Origin: Crocodylus rhombifer
Lineage: Eukaryota; Chordata; Crocodylia; Crocodylidae
NCBI GenBank assembly: GCA_038503035.1
Contig: JAVSML010025539.1
Span: 512,318-576,317, forward strand
DNA length: 64,000 nt
Reading direction: 5' to 3'
Shown here: one piece after another, positions 11,366-23,833 of the stretch
Layout: the number at the start of each line of letters is the position of its first letter
Numbering within the stretch: position 1 is the stretch's first letter
Made by a program: the position numbers and the translations under genes
Notes under the pieces: model-generated
Told to the model about the DNA's origin: nothing
Database searches by the model: none
The model's input: the letters and a program-made list of their open reading frames with translations, nothing else

Positions 11366-13033
11366 TCAGATGAATTTCTGAAGGCATTATAGGTAAAAAG
11401 CATCTCATTTGCAGTTGTGAATACATAGAATACATAAAAGCATGTAGGGCTATACATTTTATCTTCCAGAAAGACATAGAGAAGTAGTGCATAAGCATAT
11501 AGAAAGAGTGGATATTTGTCTTGAGGATCACATTCAAATCAAATTTGGATAATCTTAAATATATTATTGTTCCTTGGCATGCATTTTAGATGACACCTTT
11601 TAACTATGCAGATGTCCACTAAAAGTCTAGCAAGGTTATTATTGTCAGGTAACTCATAAATCTTATAGTAAACTGTACAAACCAAAATGTAAGTTTGCTC
11701 AGGAACAATAAAATGTCCAAGAACAAGTGAGGTCCTCTTGGACTTGCATCTCTCTTTCAAAAGTGCCTTAGCTAATTCTTATGGCATTTAAGCACCTGGA
11801 CAAAAGCTGGAAAAAATAGCAAAGAAATATTGCACAGCACATTGTTTAAATAATTAATGCAATCTAAAGCTATTATTCTCAACTGAAATATGTTGAGAAT
11901 GTTGGGACATTTTCTTTCCTTAAACCCAATAACATACACACTGAGAGTTGAAAGCCTGAAAATGAATGTTAACAATGGCTTACAGACTTTTGAAATCTAA
12001 GTATTGCCTTTTCCCCCGCTTTCTGGAAACAAGGAAGTGTTACCTAAACTGCTTTAGAAGTTTTGATTAAAACATGAAATACTTCCAGCTTCCTTCCTGC
12101 TTTGGTTTGACATTTGGCATTTGCTATGTTAAGACTTGAAGTCACTGTAGTTTGGTTAAAGCTACTGTCAACAACTCAAGGGGGACGCATCAAAGCAAAT
12201 GCCCTGGGAGCCTATTTACCACCAAGTTTTGCCTTAAATAATTTGAATTGGTTTCAGCTGAATCCTGGGTGTATATAAGGTAGAAGAGATGGATATGAGT
12301 TTTTTCTACCAACTGTTGCTTTCTTTTCTGAGTAATTAAATTGACTTCAGCCAGTTCTAAGACCTTTCAATAAATTCTGACTGTTAAAATTTCCATTTAA
12401 AAAGTATTTTTATTTTATTTTAATAAAGAATGCATTCATTTGGAGTAGTGGTGTTATTCCCAAAGAGACATTTTTTGTTAGAGGATTACATTTCAGTGGC
12501 ATTGGCCTAGTATACATGAATGGAATTCTTTTCAGTAAAGTAGCACTCTGAGATATACAAAAGTACTCTGCGTAGTATACGGTACATGCATACGGTAAAA
12601 TCCTGGTCCCATTAAAATCAATGGTAAAATTCCAATTGACGCAGTAAGTATTTCACTCATAGCTTCTGCAGATTCTTAGAAGAACAGATTAAACATATGT
12701 TCAAGAGACTTCAAAGGGAATTTTAACAGCCAGAGGATCCACTGTTAGAATACTGTAATTTGCAAATGTTCCCAAAAAATGCATATGTAAGGTTATATGT
12801 AATATACCAGAATATGACATGTGATATAGTTAATATCCTGCTTTTCCATCAGCCTTGGCTTCAGTAGTTTACCCCAAAGTACCTAATATTAATAGTGTTC
12901 TGACATCATTAGAATAATTAATATACTTCTGACATATGTTAATATTTCATTCAAACCTTGTGTCAAACAGAAACATTAAAGTTTTACTATTACACAAAGT
13001 AGTAAGAGATGTGACAGTATGTCACTGGGACTA

Positions 13034-13871
13034 GGGACAGACATTACAAGTAAACCAGTTTGAGTGATCAGAAACTGTTTTAAACCTGTAACAGAACAGA
13101 CATGCAGTGCACATAAACCAGTGTGAAATTGGCTGAAACCATTTTGAGATAAACCTGCTGGAATTTAGTATCAGACTTAACTGATTTGGATCAAACCAAT
13201 TCATGCAACGTCTGTCCCAGACCCCTTCCTGGTTAACTTAAACCAGAGTCCCCCAGCATCCCAGATGCTTTGCAACCCTGGATGGGGCTTCGGCAGAGAT
13301 GGCAGGCATGCCATTATATGCCTGGCTTCCCCGTGCTCCCCACCCCTCCCCACTCCTTGCTCAGGCAGGGACTCCCCTCCCTCAACCAACATAGCACAGA
13401 AGGTAGACAGCATGTGGTATGCTATCTAATGCTGAAAGGTATCTGTGTAAGGCAGACAGGACAGTGTCCACTTAGGGCTTTTTGGAGCTAATCATCACGT
13501 CAGCTGGTAATGTCCTGCATTTCTTCCATGGAAAAAGTTGTTTAAGAAGAGCTTGAACTAATGAGAGAGGCTTTTGTTTTCTTGATGGAGTGCTAAATGC
13601 TGTGTTATCAACTTCCTGTTGGGCTGGTCAGGATCAGCAAGGGTGGGGGACCCCTCCCTAATCAGAGCATCCGGTCCCTCAGCTCAGCACTGTGGAAGGG
13701 AAGGGATGGTTGCTCTAGTGAACCCGGGCTTCTAGCCTGAGCCACTACAGGCACATGCCTGCAGTTTCTCAGTCCAGAGGGAATGTCTGCAAACCAGTTC
13801 AACCTAGCCAGGTTAGATTCACCTGTAAAGATTGAATCAATTTAGGCTCAGGCTTTTTGAATGTCTGTCCC
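13034..13871. mobile_element. 838-bp MITE with TA-flanked GGGACAG ends
   Basis: The ends GGGACAGACATT (13034-13045) and AATGTCTGTCCC (13860-13871) are perfect inverted repeats, each bordered by TA. The symmetry extends one base further to CTAG. The left 185 bp form their own foldback, closing with AACGTCTGTCCC at 13207-13218, and are full of AAACCAGTTT/AAACTGGTTT-type motifs. The middle is GC-rich without a credible frame. TA borders fit a Tc1/mariner-type duplication, but hAT-like ancestry is possible. Related pieces lie at 31365-31525 and 35409-35600. Confidence 0.75.
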
Positions 13872-14482
13872 TAGCATGGATGTAGATTTTGATCCATAAT
13901 TCCTGAATAGTTTGGATTCTGCTTTTCAGCCATGCCATATTCATATGGTTTCTGTAAGCAAAAGCACATGAGTTGCATCCCTGTGTTCTACAGAGAGAAA
14001 CCTACTAGTAGGATGTTTTCTGTAGAGACGCTTTGTATTTGAAACTGACTGTGTTTATTGGTCAAGGACAGCCCTCATCTTTTTATATTCAGACAAGGTT
14101 GTAATAAGAGCTAGTATATGCAAAAAGATATGGTTGGTTTAACTTTTAAATTGTTGGAATTTTAAATATCTATTAGTACTCTAACCAGGTAGTTCACCAT
14201 TAGGCAAGTATTTCTGTGAAAAATACCTGTGACAAAAATTTCACTGTTTAGATCTATTAAGACCTACCAAGTGGAACAGGCAGCCTCTGTGTGTAGCATG
14301 TGGAAGCTGGGGGAGGATGCAGGGTATACACAGGGGAGGAACAGAAAGCCAAACAACAGATCAGGGAGCAAAGGGATGCAGAGCAAGGGAATGACACTGG
14401 AGTAGCAGTCAGGGAGTGTATGAGGCTTATCCTGTGGCATGCCTGCCTTTAATGGTTCACCTATCTTTATGGACATAATAAC

Positions 14483-15600
14483 TTCCATTTACTGGATCAG
14501 ACCATAGGTCCATCTTGCCTAGTATCCTGTGTTGCACAGTGACAGACAGTGGATCCTTAAAGGAAAAATGAACTGGGTATGACCAGGGTTTTTTCCACTG
14601 TTCTTCTCTCACTTGCAGCCTCCAGCATTTAAGGTGTAGGGAAGTTCTGATTCAGAGGCTGTAACCCTAACTCTCATGCTTAATAGACCTTGCCACCAAA
14701 AATTTGTCCAATCCCTTTTGAATCTGGCCAAACTGCTGCTTCTGCAACATCTTACCGCAGTGAGTTCCACACTTTAATTACACACTATGCAAAAATAACT
14801 TCCTATTGTTAATTTTAAACTTACTACCTACTAGTTTCAATTTGTCAAAAGTCCATCTTGGACAGCCCCCTGTATGAATGTGGTGTCCACCAAACAGCAC
14901 GGTGCTTAATTAAAAGCTGCAATCTTTGCAAATGCTCAGACCGTGGCTCACAGATTTGGAAGTTGATATATAACACCATATGAAAGAGAGAGTTTCATTT
15001 TGTAACCCCTAGTTATTGTATTGTGTGAAAGAGTAAATAATAAATCCCTATTTACTGTCTCTCTGCCATTTAGTATTTTGTAAATCCCTGCCATATCCCC
15101 AGTCAAGTGTCTCTTTTCTAAACTGAAAAGAGGCTTAGCCTCTTTAGTCTTTCTTCCTATGGAAACTCCTCCATACCACTAATCATCCTTGTTGCCTTTC
15201 TCTATACTTTCTCTAGTTCTCCTATATCTTGTCTGAGGTGTGAGGATCAGAACTGGGCATAATGTTCTGTTCACGGTGTGAATGCACCGAGGATTTATAA
15301 AGGGGCATAATGATACTTTCAGCGTTGTTTACAATTCCATTCTTAATAATCTCTAACATTTTGTCTGCCTTTTTGATGGCTCCTGAGCACTGAGCTAATG
15401 TTTCTTAGAGAACTGTCTGTCCCCAATGACTGCAAGATATCTTTTCTGTCTGCTAACAGGTAATGTAAAGCCGATGCTGATTCTGGAGAACACTTTTGCA
15501 TATATTTAAGTTCATCCACCTTTATGATAACATTAAGCACATCCTTAATTTTAAACTCCTGATTAAGACCAAATAATTTCAACACCTCATATTACCTGGA
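14483..15600 (-). mobile_element. Old CR1 LINE fragment
   Basis: Read on the minus strand this is the 3' half of a CR1, starting with a reverse-transcriptase tail and ending in the 3' untranslated region. The sequence TACTGGATCAGACCATAGGT at its plus-left end is the usual CR1 3' region. Frames are heavily broken; the longest remnant, at 15343-15585, contains the degenerate 'related to ADRKDILQS' stretch. It is a fossil. Confidence 0.8.
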
Positions 15601-15909
15601 GGAGACTTGCAGTCTCTTTTTGGTAAAGTATTATTCTACTAGACATACAGAAGTACTGCTGCATACTATGTAGTATGCCTTATTATTATTAAGTATATAG
15701 GGTGAAATACATATATTTTATATACAAGCAACCTTATTCAAGGCAAGATATATATGGTGAGATGTAAGCAATTAGTATATGCTTACATAGGGTAAGCAAG
15801 TGTGTGGTTCTATCCTGTCTCAAATATAGATCATTTCCTGATTCAGGGTTTTAAATTGCTAATGTTGTCAGAACCATTTGAGGTAATTCAGGGCTGTTAG
15901 ACTCATCTG

Positions 15910-16330
15910 ACATTCATCTGGCCCTGCAGGATTTGTCTGCAGGTCTCATGAATGATGTGGGACCAGACCCACAAACCCCTCCCTCCTTCCAGTTTGGGAC
16001 CCAGCAGGAACAGGCCAGACACCCCGAGCACTTGGCTGCTGCTGCACGAGCAAAGCAAAGCATCAGGCTTCTTTCCACAGTGCTGCTGGGATTCTCACCT
16101 GGATTCTTGTCTGCTGCCCTAGAAGCAAGCCAGGGTCCTGGGCTCCTTTTATCGTGATGCTGGGGATCCATCACGTTGATTCTCACCAGGGCACTTGCAT
16201 GCCACCATGGGAACAAGCCGTGTTGCCAAGTGTCTTCCTGCAGTACTACTGGTGGTCCAGAACCTCAGCTGTGGACCAGATGGCCCAGTTTCACTGGCTG
16301 AATCTGGTCTGTATGTTTGACTTCCCTCAG
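15910..16330. other. GC-rich unassigned block before the first exon
   Basis: A GC-rich stretch contrasts with the AT-rich flanks and has short open frames in several directions. None resembles a protein I know. It may be the interior of a degenerate MITE, but I find no terminal inverted repeats. Confidence 0.4.
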
Positions 16331-16669
16331 AGAATGAAAAGAGCTACAAAAACAAATTATTATTTATGATGATGATATGAATGTGTCTGTTATTCTTTAA
16401 GCAAGATAATTTGATGTCTTCAGAAATATTTTTTTAGACACTGGGTCATAGCCTCTGCTGATTTAAGCTGTCTAAACTCCAAAAATGATTATAGGCCTGT
16501 AATTCTCTATTTACAAATAATGCATCACATATGGATTATCATCCTGCTAGTGCAACTTATATTGCTGTCCTTGTGGACTGATTTGATCATTGAATCCTTA
16601 AATTCTACAATACGTATCGTTTTTGGTAATACAATTTCAGTAAACTTTATATTTGTTTCCATTTTGTAG

Positions 16670-16771
16670 GAATTTGCTGCACTGACAAAAGAGTTAAATG
16701 TGTGTAGGGAGCAGTTGCTTGAAAAAGAAGAGGAGATTTCAGAACTGAAAGCTGAAAGAAACAACACAAGA
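16670..16771 (+). CDS. PPFIA2: PPFIA2 (liprin-alpha-2) internal coding exon, N-terminal coiled coil
   Basis: Liprin-alpha-2 is a cytoplasmic scaffold of the presynaptic active zone. Family knowledge: the N-terminal coiled coils self-associate and bind partners such as ELKS and RIM, and C-terminal SAM domains bind LAR-type receptor phosphatases. Seen here: 102 bases translate without a stop to 34 residues, starting [10 protein letters not shown] and ending LKAERNNTR. The segment is heptad-like and rich in Glu and Lys, as expected for a coiled coil. The acceptor is a T-rich tract ending TTTTGTAG at 16669 and the donor is AGA|GTAAGT at 16772. Both borders are phase 0. The LLEKEEEIS stretch fits paralogue 2 better than paralogue 1, from memory of the family. 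I see no preceding exon in the 16.7 kb upstream. Identification as liprin-alpha is near certain; paralogue 2 is very likely. Confidence 0.95.
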
Positions 16772-18361
16772 GTAAGTATAAAGTCTGACCTTATCTGTTT
16801 TTGTAGCACAGTTTTAGTAGTAATTTCATACAGAGTAGAAGGAATAAGTTTGTGTACATCTAAAATTCATTTTCATTCAAAACCGAAACCTACATAATGT
16901 CCCTGCCTAGTAATAAGTATATTAAGCTTGTGAAAATGTTGATGTATCATGTAAATAAAGTTTACTACAAAAGATTTCTATATACAGGTATATGGAGGAG
17001 AGAGGATGATTTTCTGTAAATCGCATAAACTGCTGTAATTCCATCCATAATGTGTTAAATGTAGTTAGATTGATATCATGGACTATTAAGTTAATGGGAG
17101 TTTTGTCACTAACTTTACTTGGCCAGGATTTTATCCTTAAATTGCAGCTCTGTAAAACCTGAGAGACATGTTCTGCCTGTGGCTTACCTAAGGGCAAAAT
17201 CTGACCACTAGCACGCATCAGTTTGTATTGTAATCTCTTTTTATCATCCTCTAAAAAAAATAAATAAATATCAAGGTTTTAAGTCAAAATGACTCTACTA
17301 CAGGGTTAGAGAATCAGGTTACAATTTATAAATGGCACTCTACATGTTATGCACATAGCATCCTTAGAATAGAGAAACACCTCTGCTGCAATTAATATTG
17401 AAAATCCCTTTTTCTTTAATGGTCAGCTCTTCAAGGTATTCTGAAATCCATGTCCTGCTTTGGATTGCCATGATATTCTGCATACCTTGGAGTATAGGGC
17501 ACCAGAGTTCAAAATCTGGGGTCATACAAGTGAGAGGTTCCTGAGGTAAACAAACAGCTTTTCTAAAGGCCTCCAGATTCTACCAGCATTTTGCACAATT
17601 AGGAATCAGACTGTGGTTCTGGTTGGGCTCAGAATTGACTCAATTGTTCCATATTCACTCCAGTTTATATATGGCACCCCCTATCCTTTCGGGCAAGCAA
17701 AAGTGAAAATGATGTTCAAAAAGGAGTTTTGCTGTCAGTAAGGGCTCCAACATAATGTTCATGACCTAAATCGATATGGAGACTGAGTATCCAAAAGGCT
17801 TTCTATAACTTATTAGTTTTGTCATAAGCTGGACTGCTCAAGGGGACATGCAGACAACCTACAGCCATATTGTACATGTTTGGATCTAGTTTTTAACAGA
17901 AATGTGGGGAATGAAAATAAATAAAATGGTTATTTTATTTTATTTAATTTGTTTGTCATCATTTTAAGGAACAGTAACCCCAAGTACATAAGAAAAAAGG
18001 TAAATGGTTCAAAATGTTTTTGAAAAGAAAATGAGCTACACATCCAGGTTCTCATGGAAAGCAGGATGAAATGCCATTCAGAAGTGTTGGAGGGGAAGGG
18101 TTTTATGCTGCTGTATGGAAGTAGAGATGAGAAGTAAAAACAATGGTAAAGAGAGTAAGCTTAAAATACTGGTGACCTTCAAGGCATTGCTGGCATCATA
18201 CATGGTCCTGACATGTCATTTACTGGTTATTTATGGGCATTTCATTTCTGACCAGAGAATCAATGCTTTCCAGGTAGAAATAACAAGTGTAGAAGTATTC
18301 ACTGAATTTCTGCTAGGGGAAATAGGCCCCTTCTAGGAGAAGATCAACCTAAATATCTCCC

Positions 18362-19990
18362 TTTTGAGTGAATTTCCCTTTCAAGAATGAATGCTTATGT
18401 GTACTTGTTTTTCCCAGTCTGGTACAGAAGAGGGGACCAGCAACCTCTGCCTCTTGCCTCTTCCCCAAACTGGGTAGGGTTAGGGGTTGCCCTGCAGTGC
18501 TGTTCCTCTGTGCCTCTCCCAGGAGCTGTGTGTGCTGGCTCTTAACATGCGAGATCAGAGGAAGTGGCCTACCCAAGTGACATGTTACAGCCACTTTTTG
18601 CCCCTGCCACCCAGCTGAGTGGTGGGGCTGGGGCTTCAAAAAAATGGAGACTGGGAATTGGACTCAGAAAAGCTGTCCCCAAGACCAGTTCCTGGTTCCT
18701 GCTGTCTTCCCCATGCTACCTCCACTGTTCAGCTGGGTGCTGCAGGCAGGCACCTCAAAACCTATGGGGCTGGGAAACAGGGCCAAAGAATCTGTTCTCA
18801 CCCTTGTGTCTGGCCCCCAGGCTTTAAATGCAGCCCTGCCTCCCCCACACTGCCAAGCTGAGTGGTGCAAGCAAGAATGAGAGAGCCTAAAAACAGGGAA
18901 TGCTCAACATTCTTATTTGGCATATTTGTTTGGGATGTAAGGCACCATCATCCAGCAACCTAGACTCCAGTATCAGTACTTGAGACTCCCAATCCCTCCT
19001 GCCTTCCTTCTGTCTCTCCACTTACACATGCTTTTCCAGAGCATCAGGTTCTGGCCTGTGATCTCTGGGGCCTTACGTGTTGCACGGCCTGTCAGGTGCA
19101 TAGCCCTGCCCCTCAGCTCACCTGCCATGACTCTGATGTGAAACTGTCAAGAGAGGGGAGTTCAGCTGAGATCTTCCTGAGAGGGCCTTCCAACAAACGG
19201 CAGTACTCACAATTATTTGGTGCTATGTTCCACACGGCTCCACCTCCCCTACACCCCGTGCACTCGCCAAATGGATGGCTGTTCATAGAATGGGGATTTC
19301 GGCCCTGCGGGGTTGCCCACAGCTTGCTTTGGGTGGGATCCCATGTCGCTGTGAATGCAGATGGCTCTCCTCCCTCCGGCCTCAAAGCACGGCCTACCTT
19401 CTCTGGGCTCTTTGATTTTCCCTTTTCTTTTTTGGGTTTTTTTTTTTCTCAGAAGAAATACTCCCCTGAGGAAAGGGCTGTGGAGCTGTGTCCTTGACCC
19501 CAGCCTCCTCCATGGGACTCAAATGCCTCCTCCTCTGCCTTCCCTTAGCTTGCTTTCAGTGGGGAGCTGAAGGGCTTTCCCTGCTCTGCCTCCTGCAGGG
19601 GGCTCAGCAGTTTCCCCTGCATGGCCTGTGGGAGCCGCGCAGGCTGTGCCACTCCTCTTCCATGCTGGAGCCTCAGCATGTCTAGCATGCTGCCCACCAG
19701 CGCTGTCTCTCCCCAGCTCAGTCCCCGCCCTGGTTCTGGCGGAGCTTTTAAACTTTCCCGTGGTGGCCGGTATGATTGGTCCAGCTGTTCCGCACATGGG
19801 AAACAGCTGATTAAACAGTCAGCATAATGCCGGCTCACGCAGCTGCAGCCATGGTCCCGGCTCCTGCGCTGGCTGCCTGGCAGGGGATAAGTCAATCCTG
19901 CCAGGGGTCTGTTTCCAGGGTTTGGGGCCCGTAGGGATTACCCTCTCCCCTTCGGAAGCCTGTGGTGGTGCCTTGCTGCCACATGGCCTC
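18362..19990. other. GC-rich unassigned stretch
   Basis: About 1.6 kb is clearly more GC-rich than the rest of the intron. It has overlapping open frames on both strands (for example at 19096-19497 plus and 19545-19895 minus), none with a recognisable domain. Base composition alone explains such frames. It ends near TGGCAGGAAAGCAAAGGA. A 30-base CR1-tail-like phrase (AGGAATGTAGGACTGGAAGG) follows at about 20060-20079. Confidence 0.45.
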
Positions 19991-20298
19991 TCTGAATTTG
20001 TTTAATTTCTTTGGAGAAAATGTGGCAGGAAAGCAAAGGAACCGGCTTTGTAAATATAGGAATGTAGGACTGGAAGGGGTATGTTAGGCAGGTAGTCATT
20101 AGCCTGAGGAATCCCGTAATTGCTGTTTCTAACTCAAAGAATGTCTTAAATGAAGAAACTTTACAGTCAAAGAATTCAAGAATTACAGATCATTGAAAGC
20201 AGCAGAAGACCTGAAATGCACCCCTTTGTAAGTCTGATCTTACTCTTTAGGGTAGTGAAAGACTGACATTGTCATCATGATGGGCCAGAAATAATGCA

Positions 20299-20495
20299 AG
20301 AGGCAAGGATTTCTTAGGGTGATGTCTTTTATTGGAGCACCGATGTAGTTGCGATAAGGCTGGGCACGCTTCCAAATGCAAGACGCTCTGTGAGAGACCT
20401 GATGAAGAATGGCTTGCATCAAAAACTTGTCTGACTATCTCAACTACATAGTTGGTCCAATAAAAGGTATCACCCTAAGAAATCCTTGCCTCTTA
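20299..20495. mobile_element. Foldback Penelope-like repeat
   Basis: The arms 20299-20358 and 20436-20495 are inverted copies. Both contain AATAAAAG, ATCACCCTAAGAAATCCTTG and an ACTACAT motif, with few mismatches. The right arm is preceded by a hammerhead-like core at 20399-20425. Confidence 0.7.
20399..20425 (+). ncRNA. Hammerhead-ribozyme-like relic with intact CTGATGA box
   Basis: CTGATGA (20399-20405) is followed by a weak hairpin (GATG/CATC type) and then AAAAAC. The first core box is perfect and the second box has AAAA for GAAA. This is the closest box 1 in the window. Confidence 0.4.
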
Positions 20496-22609
20496 CCTTT
20501 TGTGTAACTTCAAATTCCTGCCATGTTTCAGGCTGAGTGCACTTTCTCATAGCTGTTCCCAATCATACACACAATCAGAGCAATATCTCCCACTTAGACC
20601 GTATTCCTCTTTCCTCTCTCTTCCCACTCCCTCCCCACAAATGAGTTTCCATGGAATGCTCCAGTCATGTTCGTTGTACCTTTGGCACCTCCAAGAAGAA
20701 AAGTATTTGACCGTAGGGCAAGCAAATTACCAGAATAAAAAAAAACAAAACAAAAGAACAAAACCTAGGTCTAGTCCATTTGTTGCAATGTTTATTCTCT
20801 AAGACCTTTAGATGTAAGGCAAAAATTTAGAGACTCAGCTATCCTGCCTTAAACTGAGCCTATCACAACTTACCCTTCATTCTCATGGTATTTAAATTCA
20901 GCACTGCAATAGATTTCTTCCCTGCAACTATGTTATCTGCCCAGTCCAAGCATTTCTGTTTCTCATATCATTGTAAATTTACAGTAGAAATATTTTCAGT
21001 TCAGAACTTAGAGGGCAACTTAGTCTGATAACATATATGAGGCAAAAAAGAACAATGCTGGGCCACCTGTACGCCTGTATTGATTGGCCTCCCAGCACTG
21101 ATGGGAAGACGTAAATAAAATAGTTTTTCTCAGTAAAATCATTACATGTGACTTTGAAAATGTATAAAAAACAGTTTTATAAAAACTTCTGTAGGTGTTT
21201 CTTTGGGTATAATTTTACTTCTGAATGAACAAAACTACAAATTATGGAAAGGCATTTATAATCTCTTCTAGAGCTGGAGGAGGCAACAGTGTGGTATATT
21301 GATTTTGATAATCTAAGGTATCAGAGGAGGCCAGAACTAAAAGAGATCTTATACATACATTATGTTAAGATGAGATTACTTTCTTTTGTGACCTGAGACC
21401 AGTTAAGTGCATTTCAATGTAAATATCTCTGCTTTTCCCAAATAATGGTAGTTTGGTACCAGAATGAAGTGTATGTGCATGGAAACTGGGGATAGAGGAA
21501 AAACTGCTGAAGTTGAGCCTCCACTAATGAATTTAGTATAGGAGCTGTGTAATTTTTTTCTTATTGTTTCCAAAATTTCTAAATAATATTTTGAAGTAAT
21601 GGGTAAGACTGGTTGAAAAGAGAAATTGATACTGAAAACTATTTGTCTGAGCCTACAGTCCATTGGTATAATAGTTCACAGGAGAAAAAGAGAAAACAGA
21701 AGTGGGAGGTAATAGTTTTAAAAGAAAGACTGCCTTTTCAAGATCCTGCCCATTACTGGTGCTGATAGACTATCTGAGAAAATGAAGGTACTTATTTAAA
21801 GCTGTGGGGATAATAGATCTTTCTAGCTTGACCCCCAAAAAATCATTGTTTCATGTGAAATGCTCCATTTGAACCACAACAAAATGTTGGGCACTTGTAA
21901 GAATAGCAAAATAAATAAAAATGAAGGAGTAGATTCCCAGAGGAGGAAGACAAATGTCCACGTCATTGTCTCCCTTTTACTCAATAGCCCAGGAGTTAAG
22001 GCTGTTGGCTACCATGTGGGGGAGACAGATTCAGTTGCTTTATCTACCTTTCTGAATGAGTTGGTCTTTAAAGTGCCACCCTGCCCTGCCTTCTTATCTA
22101 CTAATTTAAATTTTGGGGTTATCTTAGTCTCTTCGGTTGACACTGTTCCACTTGTATTACTCGGTAGTCATTCACTAAGACAGGAACTGGACCTAGGTTT
22201 CCCATCTCTTAGGTGAACATCCTCATTTACTTGATATCTCTGTGAATATTTAAGCATTCATATAAGTTAATATACATTTCAAATCCTATGCCCAAACCTA
22301 CCAGAGTTGTTGCATTTCTTTTTATGCTAATTGTATAAACTGTAGATTAAGCTGTCTTCCTGGGATGGCTGCATAGCTGATCTGTATATTATCTCAGTCT
22401 TTCTGGGTGTATGCAGTACCTCAGGTTACCAGCACTAGGGCTGAGAATCACTGCTGTAGGCAAATCACAGATAAGCAATGGGTCTTGCCTTATGTATTAC
22501 AGATAACTAAACAATTTAGAGATTGGCAAAGGGCTTTTACTTAAGGGTTGGTAAATTCTGTTCTGTATCACATGAATAACTGAAACTGTTCAGAAACAGT
22601 CTAAATTAT

Positions 22610-23800
22610 ATAAGAACATAAGAAGTGCCATACTGGGTCAGACCAATGATCCATCTAGCCCAGTATTTGGTTTTTGACAGTGGCAGTAGTGAATGCATTA
22701 GAGGGAGATCATTAAATGGGGTATATCTGAAGTGATCTATTCCCTGCCCATTAGCCTGTCATCCATCATCATTGGTTTCCAGATGGCAGAGGAAGCGCCT
22801 CCAACTATTCTGTTTAATAACTATTAACAGAGCTATCATCCATTAATTTTCTCTAGTTAAGTTGTCTCCTGTGGTAGTGGGTTCCACAAGTTAACAATGT
22901 ACTGTATAGAAAGGTACTTTCTCTTGTTAGTTTTAAACCTGTCTCCTAGAGATTTCAGTGGATGTCCCCTAGATCTACTATTCTGGGTCTTGTTGAGTAA
23001 CAGTTCCCTCTTTGCTTTGTCCATGCCTCTCATGATTTTGTAGACCTCTATCATATCTCCTGTCAGCTGCTTTCTTAAACACACCGAAGAACCCTAATCT
23101 TTTTCAACTTTCCTGATTTGGCAAGTGCTCTATACCCATGATCATTTTGGCTGTACTTCTCTGTACCTTTTTAAATTCTACTACACCTTTTTTTCTGAGA
23201 TGCAGAGACTGAAACTGCATGCACTGTTGGAAATGTGGGCTCACCATGGATTCGTATAATAGCAGGATGATTTCCCCATTTTGTTTTCAATTCCCTTCCT
23301 AATGATGCCATGTATTTTATTGGCTTTTTTGGCTGCTGCTGCACATTGAGCTGATGGTTTTTGAGAAATATCTACAGTGACCCCAAGGTCTCTTTTCTGA
23401 GTCTTAAAAGCTAGTTCAGAGCCCAGCAGTGCATACAAATAGTTGAAGTTATTTTTCCTCATGATTTACCTTGCACTTACTGATACTGAAGTTCATTTGC
23501 CATTTTGTACAACTCACATAGCTTTCTGAAGCTCCTCTCAGATATTTCTGCTGCTCCTCTGTCAGTCTGAGATATGACTACCTGGAATAATTTAGTGTCA
23601 TCTGCAAACTTGGAGATTTCACTGTGCATTCCCATTTCCAGGTCATTCATAAAAATTTTGAACAAAACTGGACCCAGATCAGATCCCTGTGAGACCCCAC
23701 TTTTGACCACCCTCTATCCTGAAAAGTGACTATCCTGAGGCAGGATTTCCATTTACAAAAACTGCTAATTCTTCTATCATATTTTTCCATGTGACTGCTA
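22610..23800 (-). mobile_element. Old CR1 LINE, 3' half
   Basis: The plus-left end carries the classic CR1 3' phrase (ACTGGGTCAGACCAATGATC). The minus-strand frame at 23477-23710 encodes reverse-transcriptase residues including SGVSQGS and the catalytic FADDTKL motif. Other frames are broken. The same element resumes at about 25945-26300 after a 2.1-kb block of later insertions. Confidence 0.85.
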
Positions 23801-23833
23801 ATTTTATTCTTTATTCTACAAACTTACAACTCT

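Larger units (their letters stand above)
1..16669 (+). other. PPFIA2 upstream intron (3' part), contents
   Basis: This is intron sequence up to the acceptor at 16669; its 5' end is outside the window. It holds the repeats listed separately. I see nothing assignable in about 640-1950, 2140-5680, 6220-7630, 8130-9510, 9590-10060, 11370-13030 and 13880-14480 beyond AT-rich intron sequence. Two short exceptions are old repeat-like stretches near 6540-6600 and 12600-12650, related to the 'coding-like' phrases about three-base primes common in reptile intron repeats. GC-rich, unassigned blocks occur at 2220-2520, 3930-4440 and 15910-16330. Confidence 0.7.

Noticed and set aside
16525..16809. 94-codon minus-strand frame over the first exon
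   Set aside because: It is the antisense shadow of the PPFIA2 exon and flanking intron; no motif or splice context.
19096..19497. 133-codon frame in GC-rich sequence
   Set aside because: No domain, no splice or promoter context, overlapping frames on both strands; explained by base composition.
21860..22216. 118-codon plus-strand frame
   Set aside because: No recognisable domain and no conserved splice borders; probably chance in repeat-derived sequence.
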